A stretch of DNA of 64,000 bases from Mycoemilia scoparia (GCA_027575805.1 JANBPU010000003.1:62001-126000), one strand, 5' to 3'; shown: positions 45,132 through 56,169, numbered from the stretch's first letter. The notes: generated from the letters alone by a model not told the origin. A program made the numbers and translations.

Positions 45132-46624
45132 GACAAGTTTGTGGCTATTCTCTTAGTGTTGTTTCTTGATTTTTAGAACACAAAGTGTCTTCTTTGTTAG
45201 TAATGTACCTTGCTATATCCCTCTGTAGTCTTTTAACCCTTCTCTCCACATCTAAGCCTTTCCCACTCTCGCTCTACGCCCATATGTCATCCGCCATTAC
45301 TACTGCTACTGCTACTATTGCACACAACTCTTATTTTCATAAACCTCATAGTATAACCACCCAACTCCTAACTCTGGATATGTTATATTCATTTTGACTT
45401 CTTTTTTTCAAGTGTATGGAACTTTTTGCACCCTCTCTTTTTACCTTTATTATCATTCTTACTATTTCTACTTTATTATTTCAATCTCTCCACTTCACAG
45501 AGCGTTCATGTTTTCTCCTAATTGAAACCACAAAATTCCCAACACAAATACACGCAACTACATTTGTACAGTGAGCTTGCTAAACCATTTCTGTGTTGCC
45601 ACATCTTTCCTTTGCTCGTGTAAAAGTCACAGTGCCATTGGTGATAATAACCTTTGAATGGTTGGTTTCGATGCATTTAATAAGAGTTGTTGTTTAAGAA
45701 AAAAGGAAAATGAAATAATTATCGTTCAAATCCCATATGTTTTCTGGTATGAGCTTTTGATTTGGGCTAACCAATTACCCGTGGTTCAAGTGTTGGAAAT
45801 TAACTTTTATAATGGGCGCTTGCTTATTCTTTTCAGCCATATGGTCTTTAACATCCCTTTGGACTATGGTTGTACAGTGTTGTGCCCTAGAAAGAGTATC
45901 TATATACTTCCATAATTATCTACTGGACCAGAATAGCCATGGTATGCTTGCATGCTTTGTCTTTGAATTGTCTAGCTCATCTCTATGGAAACATGCCATT
46001 TTTTAATAGGCATTGCATTGGCTATTTGCGAATGTATGTAATAGGCGATGGTCGCGCATTACTTTATTGCTTAAACCATGAGCTTCTAATATCTAGATTA
46101 GAGGCATCAGATTCTGGCACTAGTTATCGTCTTTTTTTCATTACAAGCTTTGAAGAAGGAGTAGGAGGAGAAGGCCTGCTTGCACTTTTTGATAAAATAC
46201 AAACGGGGTCCTAATTTTTGATCTTTTGATTAAAGTAGTAATATGTTAGTGAGCATTGTGTGATTGGTGAAAATTTTTTGTTCGTTGGCTGTTTTTTGGC
46301 TTCACAAGAGAGTAATTTAGAAAGCACCCTTCCCACAGTGTTCTCATAACAGCTAAAGTTATCAGCACACACACACACACACAGGTTGGCAAGTCCGAAA
46401 AATATCAACCAGTTGTTATTGGCAAACTCTGGGGAGGGGGAGGAATAATAACCATCAAGGGGCCAGCTTCGATTAAAAGTTCTTTCTCTCTCTCTTTTTT
46501 TGCAAAGTCCACAAGTGCACTTTTTAAATTTAGTAACTTAGTCACCGCTGAGACATTTTATAAATTTCTCACAAGAATCTCATCGTACACCGTTGAATTG
46601 TTAAATCACATCCAAACAAACAAA
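45132..46624. other. Long spacer between PTC1 and RPS20
   Basis: About 1.5 kb with no supported exon. It holds a (CA)n run at 46366-46383 and a CT-rich tract just before RPS20 (about 46483-46500). The several 60-90 codon frames have no motif, splice partner or family resemblance. Confidence 0.5.
46366..46383. repeat. (CA)n microsatellite upstream of RPS20
   Basis: An uninterrupted CA run of about nine units. Confidence 0.85.
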
Positions 46625-46990
46625 ATGTCTTATGTCGCTAAGAAGGCCGGTTATGAGGACTCTGCTCCTGCTGCCAAGATCCACCGCATCCGCATCACCT
46701 TGACTTCTCGCAATGTCAAGAACCTCGAGAAGGTCTGCTCCGACCTTATCCTCCGCGCCAAGGACAAGGACCTCCGTGTCAAGGGCCCCGTCCGCATGCC
46801 CACCAAGACCCTCACCATCACCACCCGTAAGACCCCCAATGGTGAAGGTTCCAAGACCTGGGACCGCTTTGAAATGCGCATCCACAAGCGTGTTATCGAT
46901 CTTCACTCCCCCTCTGAGATCGTTAAGCAGATCACCTCCATTGCTCTTGAACCTGGTGTCGAGGTCGAGGTCACTATCGCCGGTAACTAA
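46625..46990 (+). CDS. RPS20: 40S ribosomal protein uS10 (RPS20)
   Basis: A small-subunit head protein of 121 residues in one exon. The start [20 protein letters not shown] leads into the family core: [40 protein letters not shown] and [20 protein letters not shown]. It ends [10 protein letters not shown]. An upstream in-frame ATG at 46598 would add nine residues not typical of the family, so I use 46625. Codons are strongly biased to C-ending forms (GGC, CGC, ATC, AAG), unlike neighbours, as expected for a ribosomal protein gene. Confidence 0.97.
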   Translation: MSYVAKKAGYEDSAPAAKIHRIRITLTSRNVKNLEKVCSDLILRAKDKDLRVKGPVRMPTKTLTITTRKTPNGEGSKTWDRFEMRIHKRVIDLHSPSEIVKQITSIALEPGVEVEVTIAGN

Positions 46991-47426
46991 TTTCCTTCTT
47001 AGGAACAAGGTCGTTGTTGTTGTTGCAGCCGCCTGATCGTGGTCTTGTTGTATGTATGTAGTGGAGTCTCTCTTTAACTATATATGTGTACACATATCTA
47101 TGACCTGGCTGTTTTTTTTTTGTGTTTTGGCAATCCCCCATTATCTCTATAATTTTGTGGAGTTGGTGGGGGAAAGGCGAGAGCTTTAAAGTTCCACTTT
47201 ATTTTAATAATTATTTATTATAAATAAAAGTGAATCAACACAAGATTATTGGAAATAGTTGAATTCTAATTTTATATTGGTCAAAAGAGCCAGTCTTGTG
47301 GAATGTTGTCGTGATCGACGACAAGGAGATGTTCAGTATTATTATAGCCTTTGTTTAAATAGAACAGGTGAAACTAAGAAATATGTAACTGTGTAATAAA
47401 GCTCTAGTGGTGATAACAACAGCGGT
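46991..47426. other. Tail-to-tail spacer between RPS20 and AFG1
   Basis: 436 bp of AT-rich 3' flanks. Nothing recognised. Confidence 0.5.
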
Positions 47427-49610
47427 CTATTTTGAATGTATTGACGAGGAGGCTGCTGCTGCTGCTGCTTTGGATGAATTGATATTTGAAGCATAGCTGT
47501 TGAGCTTGGGATGATTGCACGCCAGTGCCCATTGCTTGGTTGACATCTCAGAAAGTCTGCTGACGGCTCTTTGGAATGCAAAGATTTCTTCTTCACCAGT
47601 GAAGAGTGGACTTGACAGACTAGTGAAATCGGTATCCATATCGGCTATTATGCTTCTAGTCTCTTCATTGCTTATTGCCGAGCTCTCGTCATAGGCCTTT
47701 GCGTTGAAGAGGTGAGTTATGCTATTCTCCAGGCTCATGACCAGGCCCGTGTGATTTTCGTACATAGCGTCGATTAGTGTGATGAATCTTCGTGCTTCGT
47801 TTCGGTCTTTCATGCCCATTATTGGAACATCGGTCACGAATATCACGTCGAATTCCTTGACAAGCTCAAAGTAATCCGCCGCACTGTGGGCCTATTCAGT
47901 CAAATGTGGTAAATTGTTTAACACGCAGAAATGAATTCTTTGGGTGAAGTTATATGCCAGCAGTTAGAAATAACTTTACCTCAACACAGAGTTGCTCAAA
48001 TGTAAATCGAGCAACTCTTCCACCAGATAGAGGAACTACAACCTTTCTACCAAGGAAATGAATTTCGCGGTCCACAGTCACCTCCGACCCTTCTGTTAGT
48101 AGCCCAAACATAGCATTGATGGTCCTGCTTGTATGGCTATCTAGTGGACTATCATCATAGTTGATAATGAGCATTTGCCCAATATAAGATATGTGTCCAG
48201 TTTAAAGGAATAAATTATATATTGTAATGTACATACCTAAAGTATAGTCTTCCTGCTTCACGGGCTAAATATAATATCAGTTGAATGCAATTCGGATATA
48301 AGTATACATAATACATTTTCTTTAATAAGTTGTTGGATGCCATGTAAATACTTGCCAACTTTACGATAGTCAGTGCCAGAATCTAGAGAGACAATTTCGC
48401 ATTTATCCTTAATAAGCTCGATACATGGTATAAAGCTCTCTCGCTGGATTCCGTTTCTATATAATTCATCGGGGTGACGGTTGGATGTCGAGACAACTAT
48501 CATCCCGTTCTTGAACATTTCTGTTACCAAGCGTCGCAGGATCATGGCATCCGCAATGTCAGTGACCTGGAATTCATCAAAACAGAGAATATACGTTTCA
48601 TTGGCCAAATCTTTGGCAATGCTTGGAATTGGGTCGTGTTTTTGTGAGTGTATAGCTTTCAGCTTCTGCACCCCTTCATAAATATAGATAGGGCAATGCA
48701 CACGATGTGTTAAATGTTCGATATCAATTTCTTGGTGGTAGTGTTTGATATTCGTATCTCACTTACTAGCGTGGATATCCAGCATGAATGTGTGGAAGTG
48801 AACCCGTCTTTTCCTTTCAGTATTTAGCGTGCTATAGAATAGATCCATGACGGAGGTCTTTCCAGTTCCGACATCGCCATATCTAATACATAATGTGTCC
48901 TCATTAAGAATGCTTGTATTTGCAGGAAGTTGGGATGGATCAAGATGTTCTGTTCGTTTTTGAACCTACATGTATGATCCCTTTGGGGTATCGCATTTAT
49001 CTGTATCTATTCCGGTCCAGCACAACATCTACATTTTTACCACAGTTTTTGAAAAATTTGGATTTAGGCTCAAGTTCACGCTGGATCCACAGCAAAGAAT
49101 GCGAGAGGCTTACTTTAGATAAAAGACTGTGTTTTGGCTGATTGAATGTATCGGGGTTGTAGCGTTTGAGTTGCTGATACAGCCTTTCTAGTTTCTTGAT
49201 AACGGATCGCTGGAATTCATCGTCAACAAACCTCCCAATTTTGACGCCGTGTTCATAGGCCATGGTCGGGGTTACTTCATTTCGGGTGTCAGTCTCAGCC
49301 ACTATTAGCATATGAGTGTATGGCTGTTATTTTAACTCAACTCACCACAGTATAATTTCCTTGTCTAGTATATAAAATTATAGATTTATCCTATACCATG
49401 GTTGATACTCACGCTGGCCAGCTGCGAGTATGCTGCTGTTGGCACGTGCTCGGAATAAAAGGCAGATCCAGTGATGATATGCTGGCCAGGTGACTGCCTC
49501 CATGTAACGGGCCTGGAATTAGAAGCGAAATGCACAAACCTTCCAGAGGTTAGAGTCGCTAAATACAGTCTTTGTCGAGAAAGGGTGGCAGGTTGGGTTC
49601 TCAGGAACAT
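47427..49610 (-). CDS. AFG1: Mitochondrial AAA+ ATPase AFG1 (LACE1/AFG1L), multi-exon
   Basis: AFG1 supports turnover of mitochondrially encoded respiratory subunits in the inner membrane and matrix. The start at 49610 gives [20 protein letters not shown], an Arg/Leu/Ser presequence. Short exons give [20 protein letters not shown] and TPKGSY, spliced to [20 protein letters not shown] (Walker A). Then [14 protein letters not shown] and [20 protein letters not shown] (Walker B with the family TDIADA). [20 protein letters not shown] is the sensor region. Later are [24 protein letters not shown] sequence, [24 protein letters not shown] and [20 protein letters not shown], all diagnostic of AFG1L. 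The tail ends in a run of Ala and Ser. At least eight exons; internal joins are by eye. Confidence 0.92.
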
Positions 49611-50617
49611 GTTTAGTGTCTATGTTTTTGGGAGCAAAGAAGGCGAAGGGCACTGTATACCTAACCACGGACCCTTTAGGTTAATTTTCCGATGCAGAGT
49701 GATTTTAATCTGCTGCTGATCAATGGCGCTTTGCGTAACACTGCGGAGTCCTGTGCTGGGAAGGGGAAGGGGAAGTTAGGTTTGTTTACTTGCTAGGCTC
49801 TATGATATCTGTCTTGCTTGTAGCTTTGGTTTAAATTATTCATATAAATTAAACAACAATGGTTTTACATAAGAAAGAGCTGCAAATATCATTTAACCCG
49901 CTTTCTAGTTTATAGGCACCAGTAGATTGTGTCTACTATTGAGAGAGAATATGTGTGTGTGTGTGTGTGTGTGTGCTGGTTGGTCATACTAAGCATGCTC
50001 CAGGTTAAATATAAGTATACTTCACCTCGTGTTAGGCAAAAGTCATTCCCCAATAAATATTATAGTAAGCTACGTATAGCACCCACCCCCTTTTTTTGTT
50101 GCAGATTCACTATGCATCATCTTTTTGTTTTATTGCGAATAGGGTTCCAAAACACATCAAAGAAGTCAAGTTTACGAATCACTCATCTGAAAGACAATAG
50201 TTACTAGATTGTAGAACTAATGCATTTTTCCTCTAAGCAATAATCAGGTTTGTCTAACAAACCCTAATATTCGATCATAACTTGTAAAATGATCCATTCC
50301 TTTGTTTTTTAACCCAGCTTATTATCCCTAGGGAGCAGGTTGAAAACAATATTCATTCCTTTGCTGATTAAGCATTTTATTACTCCTATAGGGAGGTAGC
50401 TACACGCCACATACACTAAAAATTGTGTTTACCAAAACTAGATCCATTCCTTTGGGAGTGGAGAAAAGGAGTAAGGTCCCATAACACAAGGCTTGGTTAT
50501 CTATCCTTGTCAGGGATTGTTTGGGAGAGGATCAAGGACGTTGAAGTTCAGTTGAAGCCGATTTGTACAAACGATCCATTGAGCATATCAATAAAAAGGA
50601 AGTGGTCAGGTTGTGAG
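49611..50617. other. Divergent spacer between AFG1 (-) and the TMEM242-like gene (+)
   Basis: About 1 kb. It holds a (GT)n run at 49952-49975. A longer in-frame extension of the TMEM242-like start runs through part of this region but lacks family features. Confidence 0.5.
49952..49975. repeat. (GT)n microsatellite
   Basis: About 12 GT units without interruption. Confidence 0.85.
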
Positions 50618-51278
50618 ATGCCAGAAGAGATTATAGCCGAAAGAATCGAAAAGGAAATAAAAAGCCGGCCAAATACGTTTCTTGCTGCAGCGGGAACTTT
50701 TTTTGCTGCCAGTTTAATGGTTGCTCTTGCCATTGGCAGAAGAAAAGGTTGGTATATATCATCGCTTGATAAGCAATTTACTTATAATATAACATGTCAT
50801 TCCCTGTATTAAAATCAACACGACACGCATTGGTTGTAGCCGTGCGAGAGGCCACAAAGCTTGGTGAGACAATCGGCCAGGATCCAGTAAATATGGCCAT
50901 GAAGGCATTTGGTTATGGAACGTTGTTTTGTTTAACGGGACTTGGTACTGCTGGTGGTGGTATGGCGTGGTATTATCAGAGACAGGGCATTGCAAGCGTA
51001 AGTTTATAAAGCACCTTTTAACTAGATATTTATTTTTTATTTGCTGATAATAAACCATTCATCCAATCTCACCATTTCGACTGTCTCTCAATGTATATAC
51101 TTGCCTATAGATGCCTGAATTCAGTGCGCATGTGAGTAGTAGGGTCCAGCGAATGTTCGGTTCAGTAGAAGAAAACGCTTCTAAGGATCCAGTGACTGAA
51201 GAAGAGAAAGTCATAGTAAAGAAATGGCAAGCTTTGGAAAGCGAGGCAGTTGAAGAAAACAGAAACAATTCTGGATAA
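50618..51278 (+). CDS. TMEM242-like mitochondrial inner-membrane protein, three exons
   Basis: TMEM242 in animals helps assemble the ATP synthase c-ring and membrane subunits. Exon 1 begins MPEEIIAERIEKEIKSRPNT with membrane segment FLAAAGTFFAASLMVALAIG. Exon 2 (from about 50840) gives AVREATKLGETIGQDPVNMA and the second segment MKAFGYGTLFCLTGLGTAGG. Exon 3 (from 51112) gives MPEFSAHVSSRVQRMFGSVE and a charged tail ending at TAA 51276. The pattern matches animal TMEM242: two hairpin helices, then ALGWGSLYAWCGVG-like and a short helix ahead of a charged tail. Sequence identity is modest, so the label is probable, not certain. Start was chosen at MPEEII because the upstream frame looks non-coding. 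Confidence 0.7.
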
Positions 51279-51846
51279 TAATAATAATAATAATAGTTAG
51301 ACAGGTGCCAGAATAAAGTATAGAATTAGCTCTCACCTATTTGATAGAGTATTTTGCATATTTTAAAACAAAACGCAATTGATGTTACTAAAATTTTATT
51401 TTTCTTCAAATAATAGATTTATAAATGTATTAAATAGAATTTTGACATTAGCCTGATGAGCTATATGGGTAATAATTTTTGATGGGTACCTTTTGGTGGG
51501 CAAAAACTATAGGCGCAATTATAACCAAAGGAGTGATCATAGTAAATTAGCGAATGGTCGTCCTTCAAAAATTATGATCCATATTCAATATAGAGAGGGT
51601 AGCTTTTTAGTAATCTAAAAGGGTTGTGGATAGAGAGAACATTGTATTTCAGATTTATGTTTAGTAAGAAAGAATATCATTAAGGAAATTTTGTAGATTA
51701 GGGAGAGCAGAGGATGATAGTCAAAATTCAGATCTAATAATAGAAATATTAATGGGGTAAAAGTGGCGACGACCACAAATATTCAAGTGTTCTCATTTTG
51801 GCCCACCAAGGATATTAGAGAAAAGATGGGGGTAGCAATAATATTT
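51279..51846. other. Spacer with a MITE, downstream of the TMEM242-like gene
   Basis: 568 bp between convergent genes. It begins with a (TAA)n run at 51276-51296 and holds a MITE at 51462-51585. Confidence 0.5.
51462..51585. mobile_element. MITE-like inverted-repeat element
   Basis: The left end TATATGGGTAATAATTTTTG and right end CTTCAAAAATTATGATCCAT pair almost perfectly. The core is CCTTTTGGTGGGCAAAAACT followed by ATAGGCGCAATTATAACC. About 124 bp. Confidence 0.9.
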
Positions 51847-52288
51847 TTAGATGAGTGGATCAATTACAGAGGCAATTTCAGCGACAACATTATCAATGAT
51901 TTCGACAGCAGTTCCCAAGATTGGGGTCAAGATACTGTTGGGTCCACCAAGAATAGGACCAACGATCGGAAGATCAGCAAGAATCCCGTCGATGAGAGTA
52001 GCTAACTTATAAAGAAAGCCTTCGGGCTTGAAAAGTTGATCAATGACACTAGCAAGATTGTCATTGCCTTGTCAAAGCTCCAAACGGATGTGTAATGCTG
52101 TCAACGATTTTAGCAACACCATGCTTGAGTTTAGCAAGATAAACCTGTTCGTTGTCTTCAGATACGTTGTTAGTTTGTTGCTTGACGTTAGCGGCAGCAG
52201 CAGCATTGCTCCCATTATCGACTGGGGCAGCAACAGCAGCAAGGGCAAAAGCCAAGACGGAGATAGCGGTGAACTTGACGAAATGCAT
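51847..52288 (-). pseudogene. Small secreted Ala/Ile/Leu-rich protein gene with a one-base frame disruption
   Basis: The start at 52288 gives signal peptide MHFVKFTAISVLAFALAAVA followed by APVDNGSNAAAAAN, then LKHGVAKIVDSITHPFGAL. This frame stops soon after. One base out of phase, the reading continues NDNLASVIDQLFKPEGFLYK, LATLIDGILADLPIVGPILG and TPILGTAVEIIDNVVAEIAS, ending VIDPLI at stop 51847-51849. Both halves share the same amphipathic style, so this looks like one protein of about 145 residues. The 1-nt offset is either a true frameshift, a sequencing error or a very short intron (GTGTTG to ACAAG, 52 nt, weak donor). A TATATAA box lies about 75 bp upstream. No family recognised; the composition recalls small secreted surface proteins. 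Confidence 0.65.
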
Positions 52289-52358
52289 TTTGTGTGTATG
52301 TATAAAATAAATTAGATGATTATACAAAAACAGTGCTCTATCAAATTTGGGGAGCGGA

Positions 52359-52365
52359 TTATATA
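52359..52365 (-). promoter_or_regulatory. TATA box of the frameshifted secreted gene
   Basis: The minus strand reads TATATAA about 75 bp upstream of the ATG. Confidence 0.45.
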
Positions 52366-53082
52366 GAAAAGGTAGTTGAAAGGAAACTTGTACAAGCCAA
52401 GGAACATGCTTTCCAGTTGCCAGCTTATATACACTAACTGGAGTTGGGATCTGGCTCATGGAGAATCACAGCACTAACAGCAGGGGCTTTGAATATGATG
52501 AGCTTGGGATTCCGAGTGGTCCAACAAAACTCAAGCCAACGGTCTCAACTAACCAACCAACCAACCCATTCATCCTGCTCAAATCATGGCCCAAATAAGC
52601 ATGAGTGCTATTCCATAAGTCTTGGCATTACATTTGGCTGCGCCACCATTTGAACAAACTAGGGAAAGCCCAAATATACATCTGACTGTTCTGAGGTGAG
52701 TACCATTACAATGAGGTGATCTCGTATAATTGGCAATCTCCAGAATTCCCAAGTAGCAACAAACAAAAAGATGAGCATACTCACCAAAGTCTTGCATTAG
52801 CCCTTCAAAAACAAACATCCATGTTTACAAATAGATGAGATTGAGAATAGGTGGCTGCTGGGCTGAATACTCAGTACAGACACATGTAATGATAACTCTC
52901 AACACCTTCAGTGAAAATGAGCAAAACAGGGTTTGTTTTTATCTTTGTATGAAGTTGCAGCTGTTGCCATTTGTGGCACGTATGTCGTTTACTTGTCTCT
53001 GGGTTGCAAATTCGTTGCCGTGTAATTCACGAATAATGCTCCGATGAAAGCATAGTTTTTGGTTAATAGCAGGTCCCCAAAT

Positions 53083-53208
53083 CCATATGGGTAATAATTT
53101 TTGAAGGGTGAAAGTTTACTAGTAAAACTGGACATCCATTTGGCTGCGATTGCCCCTACAATCTTCGGTCACCAAAATTTACCCTTCAAAGATTATTATC
53201 CCATATGG
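53083..53208. mobile_element. MITE-like inverted-repeat element with palindromic ends
   Basis: The left end CCATATGGGTAATAATTTTT and right end GATTATTATCCCATATGG are an inverted repeat, and CCATATGG is itself a palindrome. The core reads ATTGCCCCTACAATCTTCGG. This is the best example for defining the ends; 126 bp. Confidence 0.92.
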
Positions 53209-53360
53209 TTAAAGCTCACAAGTCTTTAGACTCAATGGGTCCGCAGAAGTTGCATATGGGTTGGCTGGTGACTGGGCCAAAATATGAGGACCCATATCTG
53301 CCTATTTCACGCCTGATCACTAGTGAATTTCCACAATATTGGTATGCGCAAGTTCTTTAT
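53209..53360 (+). pseudogene. Family Z fragment next to a MITE
   Basis: Plus-strand reading gives MGWLVTGPKYEDPYLPISRL and ITSEFPQ, matching KWLIVGPKYEGTFLPTICFI at 15.8 kb. The frame here (53205-53414) starts inside the MITE end and has no signal peptide, so it is a fragment, not a gene. Confidence 0.5.
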
Positions 53361-53596
53361 CTTTCTCCAAAAACATACACAAGAAATTACCCAAGCAATT
53401 TACACACACCCTAATTCTTGTTGCCAGATCCCTTGGCATGTTTCAGTAGCAAATTAAAGTGACATTGTTTGAATAGCAGTAATTCTTGAAAAATGATAAA
53501 CGTGGGAATGAAAGTCGATAAACCGCCTATCTTTCTTTGGCATCTTTGTATTATTATTTTAAAGCTTTAATATCAATATTATAAGATATATATACA

Positions 53597-54691
53597 ATGG
53601 GGCTATCAGAGGAAGCACAAACAAAGGATGTAGCACTTTTCGGCCTTCCAATGAAGTGGATCGCACTAGTCACATTGGCAATACAAAACAGCACTTTAAA
53701 CCTTGTAATCACCTATTCGAGATCAGAAACCTCAGAAAGGCCATATTTGAATTCGACTGCTGTGTTTTTGAACGAGCTTTTGAAGGTCTTAATATGCATT
53801 GCGATGATATTATATGGGATTCGCTCCCAGAAAGACTCGGATTCTAGCATCCAGAATACATGTTCTGATGTGATCCAAACTCTGAAAAGCGAGGTGCTTG
53901 GGAAAGATGCTTGGAAGCTTTCGATACCTGCTCTACTATACACAGTACAGAACAACCTTTTATACATTGCAGCTAGTTATCTAGACGCAGCCACACTCCA
54001 AATTACGTACCAACTAAAGATTCTCACAACGGCATTGTGCGCCATATTTCTGCTAAATACTTCCTTGAGCAAGAGAAAGTGGGCTTCGCTGGTTTTACTT
54101 GTTACAGGAGTCGTCCTTACACAGGTCCAAAAATTCAGTATCAATCGAAACGATCCAGAAGACAACCAAATAAAGTCAGCATCAACCCTCACAATTGGAC
54201 TTTTTGCCATATTTATGGCTTGTATGTCCTCAGGTTTATCTGGCGTCTACTTTGAAAAGATCCTGAAAGGATCGACAACATCGCTATGGGTACGGAATTT
54301 GCAGCTTTCCCTCTTTTCGCTCGCTATTAGTGCTGGCGGTATTATTATGTTTGATATGGGCGCTGTTAAAGAAAATGGGTTCTTCTACGGGTATACCCTA
54401 TCAACATGGGGTGCTATTGTATCCCAAGCAGCTGGTGGAATAATCGTCGCTTTGGTAGTCAAGTATGCTGACAACATTCTCAAAGGGTTTGCAACCAGCA
54501 TATCTATCATTATATCTTCAATTGTCTCCATATGGATGTTTGACTTTTATCCTGGAGCGTATTTCCTGGTTGGAGCTGTCCTTGTCATATATGCATCCAT
54601 CACATATGGTTCGGACCCCAATAAGGCTTCACATATAGACAAGCTTTTGATTCCATTCACTGAAAAGTCAGGGCGAGAAGACCTTGACTAG
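53597..54691 (+). CDS. Nucleotide-sugar transporter 1 (UDP-galactose/UDP-GlcNAc type, SLC35A), first of three tandem copies
   Basis: A Golgi/ER antiporter that imports a UDP-sugar for glycosylation. One exon, 364 residues, start MGLSEEAQTKDVALFGLPMK. Conserved signatures are YLNSTAVFLNELLKVLI, WKLSIPALLYTVQNNLLYIA, LDAATLQITYQLKILTTALC, SGVYFEKILKGSTTSLWVRN, GGIIVALVVKYADNILKGFA and TSISIIISSIVSIWMFDFYP. About ten hydrophobic segments are visible. The VQNNLLYIA and QxTYQLKILTTAL blocks are the hallmarks of the SLC35A2/A3 group. Substrate cannot be read from sequence. It has no intron, like copies 2 and 3. Confidence 0.93.
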   Translation: MGLSEEAQTKDVALFGLPMKWIALVTLAIQNSTLNLVITYSRSETSERPYLNSTAVFLNELLKVLICIAMILYGIRSQKDSDSSIQNTCSDVIQTLKSEVLGKDAWKLSIPALLYTVQNNLLYIAASYLDAATLQITYQLKILTTALCAIFLLNTSLSKRKWASLVLLVTGVVLTQVQKFSINRNDPEDNQIKSASTLTIGLFAIFMACMSSGLSGVYFEKILKGSTTSLWVRNLQLSLFSLAISAGGIIMFDMGAVKENGFFYGYTLSTWGAIVSQAAGGIIVALVVKYADNILKGFATSISIIISSIVSIWMFDFYPGAYFLVGAVLVIYASITYGSDPNKASHIDKLLIPFTEKSGREDLD

Positions 54692-55065
54692 ACTTGTTTA
54701 GAATCGATATCGACCTTTTTGTAAACTTATATTTGGGTTAGTTAAATTTGGCATATTGGCGTTTTGGCCAATGCTTTTTTAAAATACACATGCTTCGACA
54801 GTAGTGTCAAAGTGTAGGATCAAATAAACAAAATGAAACCTTATGATCCAAATCTGTGGGGTGAATCAATGCCTAAAGTGTTGGTAGAGTGTGTTGCTTC
54901 TCACTATGGATCTTACCTAAACTCCAACTTTAATTGAAGGCAACTCAGCCAAAAGGCAATTCCAGGTGCTTTAGTTAATGGGTCGTGTGATGCGATAACG
55001 GCAGTCCATTTTCTTTTGGACTTTCTCTTTTTAATTATATGGACTTTGTATTGTAGCAAAGGAAA
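54692..55065. other. Spacer between transporter copies 1 and 2
   Basis: 374 bp holding the copy 1 3' flank and copy 2 promoter. Nothing else recognised. Confidence 0.45.
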
Positions 55066-56169
55066 GTGAAAATGACATTCGAGGGATTGACCGCTTTACC
55101 CAAGATACCCATGCTATTTGGAATTCCGCTGAAGTGGGTATCTCTTGCCACTCTTGTAATCCAAAACAGCGTGTTTATCATCATACTGACATATTCAAAG
55201 AGAGAAAGCCCTGATGCTACATATCTGAACTCTACAGCAGTACTTTTCAGCGAATTGATCAAGATTCTTATATCGCTGGCAATGATAGTCTACGATTTCA
55301 ACAAATCGCATCCTTATAAGGATAATACTGAAATGATGGAAAATGTCAGAATGGTAATAAAGGACGAAATATTGGGATATGATGCATTTATGGTCGCGAT
55401 TCCTGCCCTGCTGTACACCATCCAGAATACCCTCCAGTACATTGCAGCCGACAAGCTTGGGGCGGCGATATTCCAAGTTACAAGCCAGCTAAAGATACTA
55501 ACGACAGCACTGTGCTCTGTATTTCTGCTCAAAACAACTCTGAGCGGGAGGAAATGGCGTTCATTGGTGCTGCTACTAATAGGAGTCGTTTTGGTTCAGA
55601 TTCAAAGCACTGAACATGCTACTAATGAAGGTTTGTCGGAAATCAAAAGCAAGTCATCATCAAGCGTCATTATCGGCCTATCTGGTACATTTTTCGTATG
55701 TCTTTCTTCGGGATTATCAAGCGTCTACTTTGAAAAGATTATTAAAGAGACAGCTCCTTCGCTATGGGTTCGGAATCTTCAGCTCTCAACCATTTCGCTG
55801 CTGATTTGTGTCATTGGAATCTTTGCCCTAGACTTCGATGCTGTAAAAGAGAATGGGCTGCTTTATGGCTATACAGCGTCAACATGGTGTGCTATATTGT
55901 TTCAGGCAACCGGCGGGATTATTGTTGCCTTGACCCTAAAACACGCTGATAACATCCTAAAGAGCTTTGCGACCAGCATCTCGATCATAATTTCTTCGGT
56001 GCTTTCTATCTGGGTCTTTGACTTCTACCCTGGGTTGTGCTTTATACTGGGGACTATTCTTGTCATCTACGCCTCTATAGCTTACAACACCGAACATAGC
56101 CAACCCACACAGCCAGATAAAAACCTAAACGGGCTGGCTGAAATGCAGACAAGAACGAATATCGAATGA
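55066..56169 (+). CDS. Nucleotide-sugar transporter 2 (SLC35A), tandem copy, most diverged
   Basis: One exon, 367 residues, start MKMTFEGLTALPKIPMLFGI. It keeps YLNSTAVLFSELIKILI, VAIPALLYTIQNTLQYIAAD, SVYFEKIIKETAPSLWVRNL, GGIIVALTLKHADNILKSFA and SIWVFDFYPG. It departs from copies 1 and 3 in the diagnostic block: QVTSQLKILTTALC instead of QITYQLK or QVTYQLK, QNTLQY instead of QNNLxY, and KLGAAIFQ instead of LDxATxQ. The protein is full length without stops, so it is probably functional but may differ in substrate. Confidence 0.92.
   Translation: MKMTFEGLTALPKIPMLFGIPLKWVSLATLVIQNSVFIIILTYSKRESPDATYLNSTAVLFSELIKILISLAMIVYDFNKSHPYKDNTEMMENVRMVIKDEILGYDAFMVAIPALLYTIQNTLQYIAADKLGAAIFQVTSQLKILTTALCSVFLLKTTLSGRKWRSLVLLLIGVVLVQIQSTEHATNEGLSEIKSKSSSSVIIGLSGTFFVCLSSGLSSVYFEKIIKETAPSLWVRNLQLSTISLLICVIGIFALDFDAVKENGLLYGYTASTWCAILFQATGGIIVALTLKHADNILKSFATSISIIISSVLSIWVFDFYPGLCFILGTILVIYASIAYNTEHSQPTQPDKNLNGLAEMQTRTNIE

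Larger units (their letters stand above)
52366..53596. other. Spacer between the secreted gene and the transporter cluster
   Basis: About 1.2 kb. It contains a MITE (53083-53208) and a family Z fragment (53209-53360), both listed separately. A lone end-like string GCCCTTCAAAAACAAACATC at 52801 may be a further decayed MITE end. Confidence 0.45.

Noticed and set aside
45658..46214. Several 60-90 codon frames in the PTC1-RPS20 spacer
   Set aside because: They overlap each other in different frames, have odd Cys/Phe/Ile-rich composition and no partner exons.
50423..50617. N-terminal extension of the TMEM242-like protein from the ATG at 50423
   Set aside because: The added 65 residues are Trp/Arg/Lys-rich without family similarity. 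The ATG at 50618 starts right before the conserved amphipathic and membrane region.
53205..53414. 69-codon frame after the 53-kb MITE as a gene
   Set aside because: It begins inside the MITE end and matches only the C-terminal part of family Z, so it is a fragment.
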